Counted from the stretch's first letter, positions 1 through 6,034 are shown. The stretch is 6,034 nucleotides of DNA from Candidatus Rifleibacteriota bacterium (GCA_028691595.1 JAQUZA010000211.1:1-6034); one strand, 5' to 3'. A program made the numbers and translations. Notes: generated from the sequence alone by a model not told the origin.

Positions 1-2
1 CG

Positions 3-155
3 CTCTTATACGTGGTTTCTGCACCAATGGCACTGGCCATGTCTGAAAGCCCATTCAAAGGCACGCAATCCGTCGCCTTCCCACTCTGCGGGTTGCTGAT
101 GATGTTCATCAATGCGATCTACATCAAAAAGAAGTATCAGACTGATCCACAGTAA
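3..155 (+). CDS. C-terminal end of a membrane protein (5' partial)
   Basis: Reading from position 3, the frame is open for 50 codons and stops at TAA 153-155. The start lies outside the window. The fragment begins LLYVVSAPMALAMSES, then has a hydrophobic stretch (VAFPLCGLLMMFINAIYI) followed by a short charged tail (KKKYQTDPQ). A last membrane helix followed by lysines is the usual end of a multi-pass inner-membrane protein such as a transporter, with the tail probably in the cytoplasm. That is inference, because no family motif is present in 50 residues. The gene converges on the S9 peptidase gene, and the hairpin at 241-265 lies 85 bases past its stop. Longer-looking frames on the opposite strand here have no ribosome binding site and look like shadows. 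What it transports, if anything, cannot be said. Confidence 0.65.
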   Translation, partial: LLYVVSAPMALAMSESPFKGTQSVAFPLCGLLMMFINAIYIKKKYQTDPQ

Positions 156-240
156 AAGTTCCTGGCAGAAGCAGTTCCCCGCTAATTTATCCCATTCAAC
201 AAGGCCCGCTTTTTCCTGTGAACGCTGCAAAAGTCCGACA

Positions 241-265
241 AAAAAGCTCCCCCCTGGAGCTTTTT
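241..265. terminator. Bidirectional intrinsic terminator between convergent genes
   Basis: AAAAAGCTCC (241-250) and GGAGCTTTTT (256-265) form a perfect 10-bp stem around a 5-base loop. The GC-rich core is flanked by A on one side and T on the other, so a transcript from either strand ends in a U run. Reading the - strand, the run is six T because position 240 is also A. The hairpin lies 9 bases past the stop of the - strand peptidase gene and 85 bases past the stop of the + strand membrane-protein fragment. One element could therefore end both transcripts. Confidence 0.85.
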
Positions 266-274
266 GGCTGATTT

Positions 275-2203
275 TTACTTTCGGTTTTTTTGCCGTAGAA
301 TCTTCTTGAAAAAGACCGCTTCTTTTTCGAGAGAATCGACGAGATTGGCCTTCTGCCTGAAGCCGTGGCCCTCTTCTTTATATTCGTAGTATTCATGCAG
401 CACCTTTTTGCGGGCGAGAATTTCGGCCATTTCGCGCGAATTCTCAGGCGGCACGACCTTGTCTTCTGAGCCCTGGAAAATGATCATCGGGCTTTTCAGA
501 TTCTCAAGATGATTGATTGGCGAGCGATCTTCGAAAACCTGGCGATGCGTAGACATCGGCCCACCCAGCAGACCTTCGAGATAACGCGCTTCGAATTTAT
601 GGGTCAGATTCTGCAGTGTGACGAGGTTACCGATGCCAAAATAGCTTGCCCCGGTAGCAAACATGTCAGGGAACTCGGTAAGCAGTCTTTGAACAGTATA
701 ACCGCCGGCGCTGCCCCCCGACACAACCGCCTGGTCACCGATCATACGCTGCTGACGAAGATATATCAGACCATCACGCACGTCGTTGATATCGAGAATT
801 CCCCAGTTTCCAAGCAGTGCATCGCGATAGGCCCTGCCGAAACCTAGTGAACCGCGATAATTCACATCAAAAATTGCGTAACCCTGCGAAGTCCAGAAAA
901 CATTCTCGCGGGAAAACCCAGGCCTGGCCATGCCGGTTGGCCCGCCATGCACCAGTACCCGAACCGGCGGCAGCTCACCTTCTGGAGCCAGATAGCGACG
1001 GTTCTTGGGCGGATAAAAATACCCGTAGCATACCCCGCCATCGGCAGTGGGAAAAGACACCCGCCGGGGGGCGCTGACATCTTCATGATGCAGGTCGCTC
1101 TGCGACGCTTCGCGAAGCACTTCGACCTGGCCGTTGGGGTCAATCAGGGCAAGCTGCGTTGGCCGGTCAGCCGGAGTGCCGACCACAGCAATGCGATCCC
1201 CTAGAAGAACAGGCTTGTTAACTGCCGAAAACGGGGTCTGTAAATCGGTCAACTGGCCGGTCACCGGGTCAATCCAGGCAAGAGACGGTGAGCCTTCGCG
1301 ATAAATCAACGCCAGAACTCTTTTTCCGGCGTTAACGAACGCTGCAATTTCATGCGTCTGATGCGTCAGCGGGCGAACTACACCGTCACGCCATGAGTAG
1401 AGATTAAAAAAGTTGCAGATGGTTTCAGGTGAAGAATCTTTGATGTCCATGACAAAGCGGATCTCGCCGCCCGGACTGAAGGCAAAATCATTAACCGCTG
1501 AAGTTGTCGACCCGGCGATTCTGCAGGTGTCTTCTGCATCGATATTGCCGTTGGCAAATGGCGCGGCGGTCAGAATCGTTGAATCCCAGGGCATGCAGGG
1601 GTGGTTCCATTCAAGCCAGGCCAGTCTGCTGCCATCTGCAGAAAATGTCGGCTGCTTGTAAAAGTCAGCGCCCTTAACAATTATCCGCGGCTCCTGAAGC
1701 CCGGTCACCTGCAGATCCACAACACACAGAGCATTCATGGGTTCTGAGCTGCCGTCTTCAACTTCACAGGCAGCCACCAGCCAGCGGCCATCAGGTGACA
1801 CGACCGGCTGCAGGTATTTCATCAACAAACCGTTGCCAGTTTTTTCAGTGGTGAGCGGCTGCGGAATACCAGGGTTTTCGCTATCAAGTGCATACAGGCG
1901 CTGATCAGCAAAGTTGGCAAAAATTACCCGGCCATTAGCTACCACATAAGGCATGCCGCCGTATTCCATCACCCGGGATCTCGCAGAAAAAGGCGACGGC
2001 AGCAATTCACGGCATTCGCCGGCCAACGTGCGCATCATGATCACGCAGCGCCCTTTCTCTTCGGGGCGAAGTTCGACCCAGAACAATTGCCCGGCAGCAT
2101 CTGCCGATAAAAATGAAAAAGCTACGGTGGCGCGAAAAATATCCTGAGCGCTGACCGCAGGCTCCCAGTCTATATAAGAAGCAGTAACAGGTTTCGTCGT
2201 CAT
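275..2203 (-). CDS. S9 family peptidase (prolyl oligopeptidase / acylaminoacyl-peptidase type)
   Basis: A 642-residue serine peptidase of the alpha/beta-hydrolase S9 family, which cleaves short peptides after proline or removes N-terminal acylated residues or dipeptides. From the ATG at 2203, residues about 20-375 form an N-terminal beta-propeller with WD40/TolB-like strands (VVSPDGRWLVA, TFSADGSRLAWLEWN). The hydrolase domain follows, about 385-640. Its landmarks are the oxyanion-loop HGGP (419-422), VNYRGSLGFG (about 447-456), the nucleophile motif GGSAGGY with Ser498 (codon 710-712), Asp581 in GSEDKVVP (codon 461-463) and His613 in EEGHGFR (codon 365-367). The triad is complete and the length is normal for the family. 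The short charged N-terminus is not a signal peptide, so the enzyme is probably cytosolic. The frame extends 14 codons upstream to a GTG at 2245, but that start has no Shine-Dalgarno site, while the ATG has a strong one. An S9C-like subfamily is likely from the GGSAGGY and YRGS motifs. Substrate is not known. Confidence 0.93.
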   Translation of the reverse strand: MTTKPVTASYIDWEPAVSAQDIFRATVAFSFLSADAAGQLFWVELRPEEKGRCVIMMRTLAGECRELLPSPFSARSRVMEYGGMPYVVANGRVIFANFADQRLYALDSENPGIPQPLTTEKTGNGLLMKYLQPVVSPDGRWLVAACEVEDGSSEPMNALCVVDLQVTGLQEPRIIVKGADFYKQPTFSADGSRLAWLEWNHPCMPWDSTILTAAPFANGNIDAEDTCRIAGSTTSAVNDFAFSPGGEIRFVMDIKDSSPETICNFFNLYSWRDGVVRPLTHQTHEIAAFVNAGKRVLALIYREGSPSLAWIDPVTGQLTDLQTPFSAVNKPVLLGDRIAVVGTPADRPTQLALIDPNGQVEVLREASQSDLHHEDVSAPRRVSFPTADGGVCYGYFYPPKNRRYLAPEGELPPVRVLVHGGPTGMARPGFSRENVFWTSQGYAIFDVNYRGSLGFGRAYRDALLGNWGILDINDVRDGLIYLRQQRMIGDQAVVSGGSAGGYTVQRLLTEFPDMFATGASYFGIGNLVTLQNLTHKFEARYLEGLLGGPMSTHRQVFEDRSPINHLENLKSPMIIFQGSEDKVVPPENSREMAEILARKKVLHEYYEYKEEGHGFRQKANLVDSLEKEAVFFKKILRQKNRK

Positions 2204-2210
2204 CGGCAGT

Positions 2211-2216
2211 TCCTCT
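2211..2216 (-). promoter_or_regulatory. Ribosome binding site of the S9 peptidase gene
   Basis: On the - strand, AGAGGA lies 7 bases before the ATG at 2201-2203, an ideal Shine-Dalgarno site and spacing. It decides the start: the in-frame GTG at 2243-2245 has no purine-rich site ahead of it, and translation from there would read through this site. Confidence 0.8.
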
Positions 2217-2293
2217 GTTAATAAGCTCAATAGGCGTTGCTGCACCGAAGAATTGGTGAGCGTTTAAAACCACTTTTCGAGATAAGACATCTT

Positions 2294-2443
2294 TCATTTC
2301 ACGGCCGGCAGCTCAAAATGATCGATTTCAAAATGCAGTTTACGCCAACCCATACCGCCACGACAACTTTTTGCTGCTTGTTCTTCAGAGGGCCAGACAA
2401 AACTCAAGCGGATAAATGTTAAAATAAGCTTGTCAGGAAGCAT
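2294..2443 (-). CDS. Doubtful small ORF upstream of the S9 peptidase gene
   Basis: An ATG at 2441-2443 opens 49 codons ending at TGA 2294-2296. The product begins MLPDKLILTFIRLSFVWPSE and ends WRKLHFEIDHFELPAVK. I do not recognise it. The second half reads like natural protein (SEEQAAK, GGMGWRKLHFEID) with sensible codons, and the ORF points the same way as the peptidase gene about 90 bases downstream, so it could be a leader ORF or the end of a decayed gene. Against it: AGGA lies only 2 bases before the ATG, and the ATG sits in the loop of the inverted repeat at 2427-2458. An opposite-strand frame (2237-2422) is also open but looks less protein-like. Either may be chance. Confidence 0.25.
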   Translation of the reverse strand: MLPDKLILTFIRLSFVWPSEEQAAKSCRGGMGWRKLHFEIDHFELPAVK

Positions 2444-2458
2444 TGTCCTGAAAAAGCT
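2427..2458. repeat. Long imperfect inverted repeat ahead of the + strand gene pair
   Basis: TCAGGA (2433-2438) and TCCTGA (2446-2451) pair perfectly around a 7-base loop. AGCTT (2427-2431) and AAGCT (2454-2458) extend the stem after a 1-by-2 internal loop, giving 11 pairs in all. It ends 26 bases before the ATG at 2485, so it could be a 5'-UTR hairpin or a two-fold operator for the + strand genes. Read on the - strand, the stem is followed by TATTTTA, so a weak terminator is another option, although no gene on that strand ends just before it. Confidence 0.5.
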
Positions 2459-2484
2459 CAAATTCAATTATTGGAAATAAGTAG

Positions 2485-2817
2485 ATGCCGGACTTGATAA
2501 ATGCTGGTCGCAAAACCCTTGCCGGTAAGATCTGGCGATTCTATATCAGAGAGTGCTGTTGGCCTTACGGTCTCTCATTTTATCTTGTGCTGCTGATTTT
2601 CTTTCTCGACTTTGTTCTTTCGCCTAAACCGCAAATTGTGCCAAGCCTTTCTGCCTACGGCATTGTCACAGCCTATTATTTTCAGAACATCCGTTATTAC
2701 CGCAACAAGGTTCTGGTCAGTGAAGACCCGCACTTCTTCATCAGGTTTCTGACCTGCAAAATCATTGTCTGGGGCTGCATTCTCGCCGGGTTTCTTTTCC
2801 GTGCCGGATGTTTCTGA
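2485..2817 (+). CDS. Small membrane protein of unknown function (110 aa)
   Basis: The ORF runs from ATG 2485 to TGA 2815-2817. GGAAA (2473-2477) lies 7 bases before the ATG and is a modest ribosome binding site. After a basic, soluble N-terminus (NAGRKTLAGKIWRFYIREC), residues about 28-46 form a clear membrane helix (YGLSFYLVLLIFFLDFVL). Residues 53-67 are mildly hydrophobic and tyrosine-rich. The segment RYYRNKVLVSEDPHFFIRF is polar and charged, and residues about 90-105 form a second clear helix (CKIIVWGCILAGFLF). Two to three membrane segments are therefore likely, and the codons look natural. The opposite-strand frame (2575-2847) is open only because it is the complement of hydrophobic codons. 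The next ORF begins 10 bases before this stop, so the two may be translated together. I recognise no family. Five cysteines are present, with no metal-binding pattern. Confidence 0.65.
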   Translation: MPDLINAGRKTLAGKIWRFYIRECCWPYGLSFYLVLLIFFLDFVLSPKPQIVPSLSAYGIVTAYYFQNIRYYRNKVLVSEDPHFFIRFLTCKIIVWGCILAGFLFRAGCF

Positions 2818-3017
2818 ACGATCAGCTTTCAAAAATTTTATCAGCACTTGTTTTAGACAAACCAGAGAATGCTGAAAACAATATTCTGTTTAAGCCAAAT
2901 CAAAATTTTATAACCGCAAAACCAGTCGATGCTGGCCCTATTAGGGGGCCGCACCGGCCTGGAAAAAAATTTCAAAGCATAGCTTCAGCTATTTCTGAAT
3001 TACTCAATATGGACTGA
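2808..3017 (+). CDS. Hypothetical small protein (69 aa) overlapping its upstream neighbour
   Basis: The ATG at 2808 lies inside the last codons of the 110-aa membrane-protein ORF (the shared bases read ATGTTTCTGA), a 10-bp overlap of the kind seen in translationally coupled genes. The frame stays open for 69 codons through AT-rich DNA to TGA 3015-3017. The product has a likely amphipathic helix at each end (LNDQLSKILSALVLDK and FQSIASAISELLN). A polar, proline- and glycine-rich middle (AKPVDAGPIRGPHRPGKK) joins them. No signal peptide or membrane segment is seen, and I do not recognise it. Its last 14 bases overlap the 3' end of the convergent NHL-repeat gene. There is no good Shine-Dalgarno site of its own, so translation would rest on coupling. 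It could be a chance ORF. Confidence 0.45.
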   Translation: MFLNDQLSKILSALVLDKPENAENNILFKPNQNFITAKPVDAGPIRGPHRPGKKFQSIASAISELLNMD

Positions 3018-6000
3018 GTGCCCCTTTGCGAACAGGATTTTGATCAGTAACATAAACATTTAAAGAATTATCCACTGCAATACCGTGAGGGCCATAGAAT
3101 CTTGCGGAAGAACCTGTCCCATCAACAATTCCTCGCGAGCCGGCAACACCACAAATTGTGCTCACTATTCCTGCGGGAGTAACCTGTCGAATCGTAGCAT
3201 TATCAGTATCGCAGACAAATATATTACCGGCACTATCGACAGCAAGGCCTTGGGGTTGTTTAAACCTTGCAACCGAACCGGTTCCGTCATTACTGCCCAT
3301 TGCACCTGCAGTTCCGGCAAGGGTTGTTACCACCCCTCCAGGGGTAATTTTTCTTATAGTGTGATTTTCCATATCAGCCACATAAACATTGCCGGCACTA
3401 TCCACTCCAACCGAAGCGGGTCTGTTAAACCTCGCCGCCGAACCTGTTCCATCTGTGATGCCACTTATACCGGCGGTTCCGGCAAGGGTCGTTACTTCGC
3501 CGATGGGGGTTACTTTTCGAATTGTGTGATTATTCATATCAGCCACATAAATATTACCCATGCTGTCAACAGCAATACCGCAAGGCAGGTAAAAACGCGC
3601 CGCCGAACCAGTGCCATCATTGCTGCCTGAAGAACCTGGACTTCCGGCGAGTGTACTGACCCCCCCCCCTGAAGTAATTTTCCGAATAGTGTTATTAGCC
3701 ATGTCGGCCACATACAAATTCTCTGAGCTATCAATTGCAATACCATTGGGCTGAAAAAATCTGGCAGACGACCCTGTTCCATCCGTGCTTCCAGATTGCA
3801 ATGCCATGCCGGCAAATGTTGAAACAACCCCGGCAGAAGTAATTTTTCGGATGGTATGACAATCTTTATCGGCAACAAAAACGTTTCCAGAACTGTCCAC
3901 TACAACCCCACTCGGGTAATCAAACCTGGCATAAATTCCGGTGCCATCAGTGCCGGGTGCAGTTCCAGCGAATGTTGATACGACCGCTGCTGTAGTTATC
4001 TTACGAGTTGTAAAATTGTGAGAGTCAGTAATATATAGATTGCCCGAATTGTCTACGGCAACTGCTGAAGGGAAACAAAATGTTGCCGAAATACCAATTC
4101 CATCAGCAAAACCAATAGACCCTGATCCGGCAAACGTTGTTACCACACCTGCTGAAGTTATTTTACGAATTCTATGACCTTGTAACTCAGCTACATAGAC
4201 ATTGCCTGAGGTATCTACTTCAACACCCGATGGATAAGAGAATTTGGCCGCGGTTCCTGTTCCATCTGTACTTCCGGGAGAACCTGCTGTTCCGGCAAAA
4301 GTAGTAACCTCGCCAACAGCATCTATTTTTCGAATTGTGTGGTTATTATAATCTGCGACAAACAAATTTCCTGAACTATCAATGGCAATGCCACGCGGTT
4401 GATTGAAACTTGCCGAGATGCCATTAGCATCTAAACTGCCACTTACTCCAGCTGTACCGGCAATTGTCGTTACTACTCCACCGGAAGTTATTTTTCTAAT
4501 TGTATGATTATATGTGTCAGCGATGTAAACATTATCCAGACTGTCTACCGCAACATCCATAGGGACGTAAAACCTTGCAGCCGAACCGGTTCCATCAGTT
4601 GTGCCAGACGACCCTGCTATTCCGGCGAATGTTGTTACCACCCCACCGGAAGTTATTTTTCGAATCGTATTATTTTCGCTATCAGCGACATACAGATTGC
4701 CTAAGCTGTCAACATCAGATCCGAGAGGAAACTTAAACCTTGCAGATGCACCCGTTCCATCATTGCTGCCAAAAGATTCTGATGTTCCTGCAAAGTTTGT
4801 TACAACTCCGGCAGCAGAAATTTGCTTAATCGTATGGTCAGAAGAATCACTCACAAATAAAACGCCAGAACTGTCAACAGAAATACCTTTGGGGTTATAG
4901 AAAGCGGCGGCTGCACCCGTTCCATCAAGACTAAGTGGCGCACCAGCGAAAGAAGTTATCGACATATTATATGATTGGGCGATTACTGTAACCGTATAGG
5001 CCTGAGTACTTAAGTCTGCTGCAGTTACAGTATAAATGACTGAATTTGTAAAATCATTTGCTATTCCTGTGTCGGGCGAAATGCTCGTACCCGTATGCGT
5101 TATGGTTGGAACCAGAGACGTAACATTGGTTCCAGACGGAACAGTCAGCGAAATGGTTTTGCCCCCTTCGTTGATCACGCCTATTGCCGCCGGGTTTGTG
5201 AAGTTAAAAGCAGTAATTGTTTTCGAGGGTATTGAATAAGATGTTCTGCCGGTGGCAGGGCTATTGGTGTTGCCGGCCCGGTCATAAGCAACGATGCTTA
5301 CCGCTTTGTCGCCGTAAAGGGCAGATGGAACAGCCCAGCTGTAGGTCCAAACCAGGTTACTGACCTCGGTCATTGCCTGATTAGAGATATCATCTACAAT
5401 GGATATGGTTGGCGGAGTGCTGCTGTTAATCTGGTCTGCTTCTGAGAACGTAGCAGTTATCAGAACCGTGTCACCAAACATCACGACATTATCTGGCTGA
5501 TCATCAGAAAGAACAACTGTCGGGCCAATGTTGTCGATCGTATAAGATGTCTTGCCGGTGGCGGCAGTATTTGCATTGCCTGCCACGTCTGTAGAGGTTA
5601 TTACAACTGCCTGAACACCGTCATTGCCAGTCGGAACATTCCAGGTATACGTCCAGACAAGATTGCTCTGTTTGGTCATGACCGGATTTATCAGGCCGCC
5701 AATCTGTATTGTCGGGGCTCCAGAGACCTCATCCATCTGGTTTGCCTCGGTGAAGGTTGCGGTAATGATTACTGAATCACCGTTGCGAACTATCGCATCT
5801 GGGTGATCGTCTGTTAAAACAACGGTGGGAGGCGTATTGTCTACCGTGACACCATACATTGAAGGCAAGGATACATTTCCGGCGGCATCTATAACATACA
5901 GGTAGTAGACCCCTCCAGTCGATGGGGCACTAATCGAGGTTGCCTCACCGCCAGCTGTGGTCATGGTTGCATCTGCCACAAAATTTGTGGTCCCGGTGGG

Positions 6001-6034
6001 AGCTAACCAGACCGAGTTTCCGGCATCGCCGCTC
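3004..6034 (-). CDS. Large Ig-like / DUF5018 / NHL-repeat protein, probably exported (5' partial)
   Basis: The frame is open from the window edge (first whole codon ends at 6033) to TGA 3004-3006, about 1009 codons. The first in-window start-like codon, a GTG at 5979, lies inside a domain and is not the real start. Residues are numbered from it here. A partial Ig-like domain (YYLYVIDAAGNVSLPS, to about 48) is followed by two tandem Ig-like domains (49-150 and 151-252), each opening PTVVL and ending in DxAGNxNxxATGxTSY. A DUF5018-like domain (about 253-335; ITAFNFTNPAA, then IYTVTAADLSTQAYTVTV) and twelve NHL repeats (338-986) complete it. Proteins with these parts are usually exported and act in adhesion or polysaccharide or protein binding. 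The Thr/Ser/Gly-rich, cysteine-poor make-up fits that. No catalytic residues or C-terminal anchor are visible, and any signal peptide lies off the window. The gene ends head-on against the + strand small ORFs. Confidence 0.92.
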   Translation of the reverse strand, partial: SGDAGNSVWLAPTGTTNFVADATMTTAGGEATSISAPSTGGVYYLYVIDAAGNVSLPSMYGVTVDNTPPTVVLTDDHPDAIVRNGDSVIITATFTEANQMDEVSGAPTIQIGGLINPVMTKQSNLVWTYTWNVPTGNDGVQAVVITSTDVAGNANTAATGKTSYTIDNIGPTVVLSDDQPDNVVMFGDTVLITATFSEADQINSSTPPTISIVDDISNQAMTEVSNLVWTYSWAVPSALYGDKAVSIVAYDRAGNTNSPATGRTSYSIPSKTITAFNFTNPAAIGVINEGGKTISLTVPSGTNVTSLVPTITHTGTSISPDTGIANDFTNSVIYTVTAADLSTQAYTVTVIAQSYNMSITSFAGAPLSLDGTGAAAAFYNPKGISVDSSGVLFVSDSSDHTIKQISAAGVVTNFAGTSESFGSNDGTGASARFKFPLGSDVDSLGNLYVADSENNTIRKITSGGVVTTFAGIAGSSGTTDGTGSAARFYVPMDVAVDSLDNVYIADTYNHTIRKITSGGVVTTIAGTAGVSGSLDANGISASFNQPRGIAIDSSGNLFVADYNNHTIRKIDAVGEVTTFAGTAGSPGSTDGTGTAAKFSYPSGVEVDTSGNVYVAELQGHRIRKITSAGVVTTFAGSGSIGFADGIGISATFCFPSAVAVDNSGNLYITDSHNFTTRKITTAAVVSTFAGTAPGTDGTGIYARFDYPSGVVVDSSGNVFVADKDCHTIRKITSAGVVSTFAGMALQSGSTDGTGSSARFFQPNGIAIDSSENLYVADMANNTIRKITSGGGVSTLAGSPGSSGSNDGTGSAARFYLPCGIAVDSMGNIYVADMNNHTIRKVTPIGEVTTLAGTAGISGITDGTGSAARFNRPASVGVDSAGNVYVADMENHTIRKITPGGVVTTLAGTAGAMGSNDGTGSVARFKQPQGLAVDSAGNIFVCDTDNATIRQVTPAGIVSTICGVAGSRGIVDGTGSSARFYGPHGIAVDNSLNVYVTDQNPVRKGALSPY
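3007..4968 (-). repeat. Array of twelve NHL beta-propeller repeats
   Basis: Each unit follows the pattern PxGIAVDSxGNxYVADxxN, then HTIRKIT, a turn, VVTTLAG and a linker ending DGTGSAARF. On the - strand the units begin at 4896, 4731, 4566, 4401, 4236, 4074, 3918, 3753, 3588, 3423, 3258 and 3093. Spacing is 55 residues (165 bases) except 54 between units 5 and 6 and 52 between units 6 and 7. Unit 12 stops after DQNPVRK and lacks its VVTTLAG strand. The stretch MSITSFAG just before unit 1 looks like that missing strand. Units 5 and 6 are the most divergent (AELQGHRIRKI, TDSHNFTTRKI). Similarity is also visible in the DNA, for example GCCGAACC.GTTCCATC near 3435 and 4578, so the array grew by duplication. 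Confidence 0.93.
3660..3669 (-). repeat. Ten-base G homopolymer inside NHL repeat 8
   Basis: Ten C on the + strand read as ten G on the coding strand, encoding GGG plus the first base of Val in SGGGVSTLAG. Other units have SGGVVTTLAG of the same length, so the frame is correct as given. Runs of this length are prone to replication slippage. Losing one G would shift into a frame that stops at 3534-3536. Gaining one would stop within about 20 codons. Confidence 0.7.
5224..5835 (-). repeat. Tandem duplication of a 102-residue Ig-like domain
   Basis: Two copies, 5530-5835 and 5224-5529, encode matching domains in the NHL protein. Copy 1 begins PPTVVLTDDHPDAIVRNGD and copy 2 GPTVVLSDDQPDNVVMFGD. 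Later blocks also align: VIITATFTEANQ with VLITATFSEADQ, SNLVWTYTWNVP with SNLVWTYSWAVP, and DVAGNANTAATGKTSY with DRAGNTNSPATGRTSY. The equivalent prolines (51 and 153) are 102 residues apart. This is the bacterial Ig-like/cadherin-like stalk type. The centres (APTIQIGGLINP and PPTISIVDDISN) differ more than the edges. Confidence 0.85.

Noticed and set aside
862..1143. A 93-codon - strand frame inside the peptidase gene
   Set aside because: It is out of frame with the S9 catalytic domain, which is intact through this stretch.
2264..2290. An eight-codon - strand ORF (MSYLEKWF) as a leader peptide for the peptidase
   Set aside because: It has no clear ribosome binding site, no attenuator-like stems and no run of a single amino acid.
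2007..2297. A 96-codon - strand frame starting at the TGA of the doubtful small ORF (ATGA overlap)
   Set aside because: Most of it lies out of frame inside the 5' end of the peptidase gene and it becomes cysteine/arginine-rich. The peptidase start with its ribosome site is far better supported.
2420..2425. TAAAAT as a -10 promoter element for the + strand gene pair
   Set aside because: There is no matching -35 element at about 17 bases upstream, and the region is AT-rich.
2934..2950. GGCCC/GGGCC inverted repeat
   Set aside because: It has five pairs with no following T run on either strand and lies inside the 69-aa ORF. It is probably chance.
2963..2992. Possible terminator for the NHL gene: ATAGC-TTCA-GCTAT stem with seven A (T on the - strand) nearby
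   Set aside because: The stem is only five pairs and the T run starts nine bases after it, so it does not fit an intrinsic terminator.
3085..3630. A 181-codon + strand frame rich in Ser, Gly and Thr
   Set aside because: It is the antisense of the 165-base NHL repeats, and its own periodicity follows theirs.
3534..3878. A 114-codon frame on the - strand with a hydrophobic end, inside the NHL array
   Set aside because: It overlaps the NHL frame on the same strand, where the repeat pattern is unmistakable. It is open only as an out-of-frame reading of repetitive DNA, and matters only as the frame reached if the G10 run loses a base.

Overview
The window is ordinary bacterial chromosome. ORFs are long and read in the standard code, Shine-Dalgarno sites are present, and there is an intrinsic terminator. 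The organism cannot be named from sequence alone. A cytosolic S9 peptidase next to a very large protein with Ig-like, DUF5018-like and NHL domains fits a Gram-negative lineage rich in big secreted repeat proteins. That placement is inference.

Layout, left to right. (1) Positions 3-155, + strand: the last 50 codons of a membrane protein whose body lies outside the window. (2) Positions 241-265: a perfect 10-bp hairpin that can terminate both this gene and the convergent peptidase gene. (3) Positions 275-2203, - strand: a complete S9 prolyl-oligopeptidase/acylaminoacyl-peptidase family enzyme with an intact Ser-Asp-His triad and a strong ribosome binding site that picks out the internal ATG. 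(4) Positions 2204-2484: an intergenic stretch with a long imperfect inverted repeat and a doubtful 49-codon ORF on the - strand. (5) Positions 2485-3017, + strand: two small ORFs overlapping by 10 bp, a 110-aa membrane protein and a 69-aa soluble protein, neither recognised. (6) Positions 3004-6034, - strand: the C-terminal 1009 codons or so of a large, probably exported or cell-surface protein. It has Ig-like domains (one partial, then two tandem copies), a DUF5018-like domain and twelve NHL beta-propeller repeats up to the stop. Its start lies beyond the window.

Nothing shows that these genes share a pathway. The peptidase stands alone between a terminator and a divergent gene pair. The two small ORFs are wedged between two - strand genes, and the second overlaps the 3' end of the NHL gene tail to tail.

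The most interesting material is in the NHL gene. Its twelve repeats run at a near-constant 55-residue period that breaks exactly between repeats 6 and 7. Repeat 6 is the only one lacking the conserved turn glycine, and the protein ends just where a circularly closed propeller would need an N-terminal strand. This points to two six-bladed propellers in series. Repeat 8 also carries a run of ten G in the coding strand, a possible slippage (phase-variation) site. I found no CRISPR array, tRNA, rRNA, insertion sequence or defence system.
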